Part shown: in pieces, positions 61,864-64,000 of the stretch
How positions within the stretch are numbered: the first letter of the stretch is position 1
Layout: each line of letters opens with the position of its first letter
Source: Nakamurella sp040546275
GTDB taxonomy: Bacteria; Actinomycetota; Actinomycetes; Mycobacteriales; Nakamurellaceae
NCBI RefSeq assembly: GCF_040546275.1
Contig: NZ_JBEPNO010000013.1
Span: 103,792-167,791, forward strand
DNA length: 64,000 nucleotides
Direction: 5' to 3'
Notes under the pieces: model-generated
What the model saw: only the letters and a program-made list of their open reading frames with translations
Told to the model about the DNA's origin: nothing
The model's database searches: none
Position numbers and translations under genes: made by a program

Positions 61864-62745
61864 TCAGAAGGTCAGGTGTCGGTGGCCGCCCGGTTCGGCG
61901 CCGACCGCCACGGGACGTCCGAGAGCGAGCCATCCGGAGTAGGAACCGGGGTACAGCGCGATCTTTCGGCCGACGAGCGCCCCGGCAAGGATCAGATGGC
62001 AGGCGGTGACGCCGGATCCGCAGGACGCGGCCACGTCACCTGTCCCGTCCGAGCCGACGGCGGCGTCGATCCGGTCGCTGATCCTGGCGGCCGCCAGGAA
62101 GGTGCCGTCGTCGTGGAGGAGATCGGTGAGCGGAAGATTGGCTGCACCCGGGATGTGCCCGGCGATCGGGTCCAGCGGCTCGATCTCGCCGCGATATCTG
62201 GCTGCGGCCCTGGCGTCCAGGAGAACGCCCGTCCCGGTCGCCAACGCGGCGGCACCATCGGCGTCGACGACCGGCATGCCACCCGGGGTGACCGTGACGG
62301 AGCCGGGCACGGGATCGGGCCGCTCGCCCTGTGCGATCGCCCGGTCGGGATCCTGCGACCAACCCGCGAAACCGCCGTCGAGCACTCGCACATCGGTCAG
62401 GCCGGACCAGCGCAGGAGCCACCAGGCGCGTGCGGCGACCGAGGAATCCTTGCTGTCGTAGACCACGACGGCGGACTCACCGGTAATTCCGACCCGGCGC
62501 CATACTGTTTGCAGCGCAATCGGTTCGGGTAACGGATGACGCCCGCCGGCTCCGGGTGGTGCGGCCAGGTCCCGATCGAGATCGAGGAAGACCGCGCCGG
62601 GGATGTGCCCAGCCAGATACGCGTCCCGTTGCACCTTGCCAGCGGCCCAGCGGATGTCCAGCACGATCGGCGGGTCCGCCGAACCGACGGCCAGGGCGAG
62701 TTCGTCGGCGTCGATCAGCGGACGGATTTCTCTGGAGTCGGTCAC
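61864..62745 (-). CDS. sseA: two-domain rhodanese sulfurtransferase
   Basis: 293-residue thiosulfate/3-mercaptopyruvate sulfurtransferase with two rhodanese domains; the C-terminal one carries the active cysteine C242 in ASCGSGVTA. The first domain lacks a catalytic cysteine, as usual. The CGSGVTA loop is that of SseA-type mercaptopyruvate sulfurtransferases, but substrate needs testing. GTG 62745 has AGGA about 7 nt upstream; a longer frame to 62967 crosses the divergent LON gene. It lies 33 bp upstream of acuC. Confidence 0.88.
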   Translation of the reverse strand: MTDSREIRPLIDADELALAVGSADPPIVLDIRWAAGKVQRDAYLAGHIPGAVFLDLDRDLAAPPGAGGRHPLPEPIALQTVWRRVGITGESAVVVYDSKDSSVAARAWWLLRWSGLTDVRVLDGGFAGWSQDPDRAIAQGERPDPVPGSVTVTPGGMPVVDADGAAALATGTGVLLDARAAARYRGEIEPLDPIAGHIPGAANLPLTDLLHDDGTFLAAARISDRIDAAVGSDGTGDVAASCGSGVTACHLILAGALVGRKIALYPGSYSGWLALGRPVAVGAEPGGHRHLTF

Positions 62746-62880
62746 CGGGACATCCTGCCTCCGTGCCGTTCCGAGCGGCCGGCCGGACCCTGTTCGCGGA
62801 TCGCTCCTCGGCCCGTTCCGGTGGACTGACGGGCTCCGCTGCTGCGACCCGGGCAAAACACCTACCGCCGAATGCCCGAG

Positions 62881-62886
62881 TAGCTT
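62881..62886 (+). promoter_or_regulatory. -10 box TAGCTT, leaderless start of LON-domain gene
   Basis: TAGCTT ends 7 nt before GTG 62894; no ribosome site is seen. Confidence 0.5.
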
Positions 62887-62893
62887 GGGTCTA

Positions 62894-63568
62894 GTGGAAC
62901 CTTTGTCGCTGAGCCTCTTCCCGCTCGGGATGGTGCTGTACCCGGGTGGATTGCTACCCCTGCACATCTTCGAGCACCGCTACCGCCGGATGATCTCGGA
63001 ACTGCTCGACCAGTCCGAAGGGCGGCGACGTTTCGGGGTCGTCGCGATCAAGGCCGGACGCGAAGCGTGGGACGACGGATTCTCCGACCTGTACGACGTC
63101 GGTTGCACCGCTGTGCTGCAGCGGGTCGAGGCCTATCAGGACGGTCGGTACGACGTCCTGGCGATCGGCGAGAGCCGTTTCCGGCTCAGCGATGTCGACA
63201 CCTCGTCCGACCTGCTCACCGGTACCGCGCAACTGCTCAAGAACCCGTCGACCGACCTGTCGCCCGCGCTGGCCGGGAAGGTGGGACGCCTGTTCACCCG
63301 GTATCTGTCCGATCTGCGCAACGCGGGCGGGATTCGCAGTGACGACGAGAGCGACGAACTGCCGGCCAACCCGTCAGACCTGGCGTTCTTCGTCGCCGAC
63401 GGGATGATCCTGGACCTCGTCGACAAGCAGGCCCTGCTCGCAGCCGAGGACACCGACGCCCGCCTGACCCTCGAACTCGAGTTCCTCCGCCGTGAAGTCG
63501 CCATGGTCAAGCAGTTCTCGATGCGACCCGCGGTCGAACTGCCCCGCGCGCCGTACAGCACCAACTGA
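62894..63568 (+). CDS. LON substrate-binding domain protein
   Basis: 224-residue protein of the stand-alone LON N-terminal (substrate-binding) family: LSLFPLGMVLYPGGLLPLHIFEHRYR at residues 5-30 is the hallmark. No ATPase or protease domain follows. Role unknown; binding of substrate proteins is presumed from the domain. GTG 62894 is set by the -10 box and by the start of the domain. Divergent from the sulfurtransferase gene and followed by the 31-bp repeat array. Confidence 0.85.
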   Translation: MEPLSLSLFPLGMVLYPGGLLPLHIFEHRYRRMISELLDQSEGRRRFGVVAIKAGREAWDDGFSDLYDVGCTAVLQRVEAYQDGRYDVLAIGESRFRLSDVDTSSDLLTGTAQLLKNPSTDLSPALAGKVGRLFTRYLSDLRNAGGIRSDDESDELPANPSDLAFFVADGMILDLVDKQALLAAEDTDARLTLELEFLRREVAMVKQFSMRPAVELPRAPYSTN

Positions 63569-63693
63569 GTCCTGCGCCGCGCGCCCTGGTGTGGTCGCCC
63601 CTTCTGGTTCCGCTGCTGGTGGCACGATGCGGCTGACCGGGCGTGGCCGTCGGTCTCACGCCGCCACCGGTGTGACGAGCTGACCGGGCGAGG

Positions 63694-63953
63694 CCGCCGG
63701 TGTGACCTGGTCGACCCTCGCGTCCACCGGTATGACCTGGCTGACCCCTCGCGTCCACCGGTATGACCTGGCTGACCTCTCGCGTCCACCGGTATGACCT
63801 GGCCGACCTCTCGCGTCCACCGGTATGACCTGGCCGACCTCTCGCGTGCACCGGTATGACCTGGCCGACCCCTCGCGTCCACCGGTATGACCTGGCCGAC
63901 CCCTCGCGTCCACCGGTATGACCTGGCCGACCTCTCGCGTGCACCGGTATGAC
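63694..63953. repeat. 31-bp tandem repeat array
   Basis: Seven full copies of a 31-bp unit start at 63724, 63755, 63786, 63817, 63848, 63879 and 63910; a partial copy starts at 63941 and a degenerate copy covers 63694-63723. The core is CACCGGTATGACCTGG, with the palindrome ACCGGT in each copy. After the array the motif recurs inverted, GTCATACCGGTGC at 63982-63994. The unit is close to three helical turns, so each copy faces the same side. Minus-strand open frames through it are not considered genes. Sequence between 63569 and 63693 is GC-rich with older fragments of the repeat. Confidence 0.93.
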
Positions 63954-64000
63954 GCAGCCCGCACCGGTAGTACCGCGCGCCGTCATACCGGTGCAGCCTG

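Noticed and set aside
63694..63953. CRISPR array
   Set aside because: The whole 31-bp period is conserved and contiguous; there are no unique spacers and no cas genes nearby.
63507..63986. repeat-containing minus-strand protein of about 160 residues
   Set aside because: The open frame exists only because the 31-bp unit has no stop codon in any minus-strand frame; it overlaps the end of the LON-domain gene, has no ribosome site and shows no family resemblance.

Overview
The window is about 64 kb of high-GC DNA from an actinobacterium. It starts and stops genes with GTG and ATG about equally, packs genes with 1-8 bp overlaps, and starts many transcripts directly at the start codon. Its backbone matches the order around Mycobacterium tuberculosis Rv2682c-Rv2710 (from memory): dxs, RNA methyltransferase, APC permease, ceoB/ceoC, DUF3159, OB-fold protein, DUF4193, LytR_C protein, ppgK, sigA, YihY protein, DUF7455, sigB. 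The insertions and replacements suggest a non-mycobacterial genus; a Nakamurella- or Frankiales-like lineage is only a guess. I see no rRNA, tRNA, insertion sequence, prophage or CRISPR.

Layout. 1-8861: an apparent hypoxia/redox block (Acg-type nitroreductase, zinc alcohol dehydrogenase, flavodoxin, cydABDC cytochrome bd oxidase and its exporter) with DosR-like boxes in front of the operons. 8846-15618, minus strand: a secreted RCC1-repeat protein and a dxs - response regulator - histidine kinase run. 15835-23584: GDPD phosphodiesterase, a uracil-5 RNA methyltransferase, a KimA-like potassium permease divergent from two RCK proteins (ceoB/ceoC), then small conserved genes. 24029-27518: LytR_C protein, polyphosphate glucokinase and the primary sigma factor. 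27776-33884, minus strand: a six-gene run of BlaI repressor, M56 protease, S9 peptidase, small protein and ABC exporter, divergent from a small LuxR-type regulator. 34620-41200: DUF7455, NAD synthetase, SF2 helicase, YihY membrane protein. 41487-46895: a second secreted protein carrying the same beta-rich modules as the RCC1 protein, DUF3039, pseudouridine catabolism (psuG, psuK), thiolase. 46898-51346: 2-oxoacid:ferredoxin oxidoreductase (korAB), an SCO6745-family protein, DUF3099. 51518-57659: HhH-GPD protein, APC permease, methyltransferase, D-aminoacyl-tRNA deacylase, sigB. 57882-63568: a GNAT/acyl-CoA-synthetase fusion with an AcuC deacetylase, a sulfurtransferase and a LON-domain protein. 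The window ends in a 31-bp tandem array.

How they fit together. Several sets look like functional units: oxygen limitation (left block), potassium homeostasis (KimA-like permease with CeoB/CeoC), reversible protein acylation (GNAT-ACD with AcuC), and envelope or peptide stress (BlaI-M56-S9-ABC). Regulation is partly readable: a palindromic operator between blaI and luxR, an ECF-type promoter in front of sigB and a similar one before the DUF7455 gene, and at least nine genes whose start codon lies 6-8 nt after a TANNNT -10 box. In-frame tandem repeats sit in or near the ends of several otherwise ordinary proteins (Dxs, KorA, YihY, a secreted protein).
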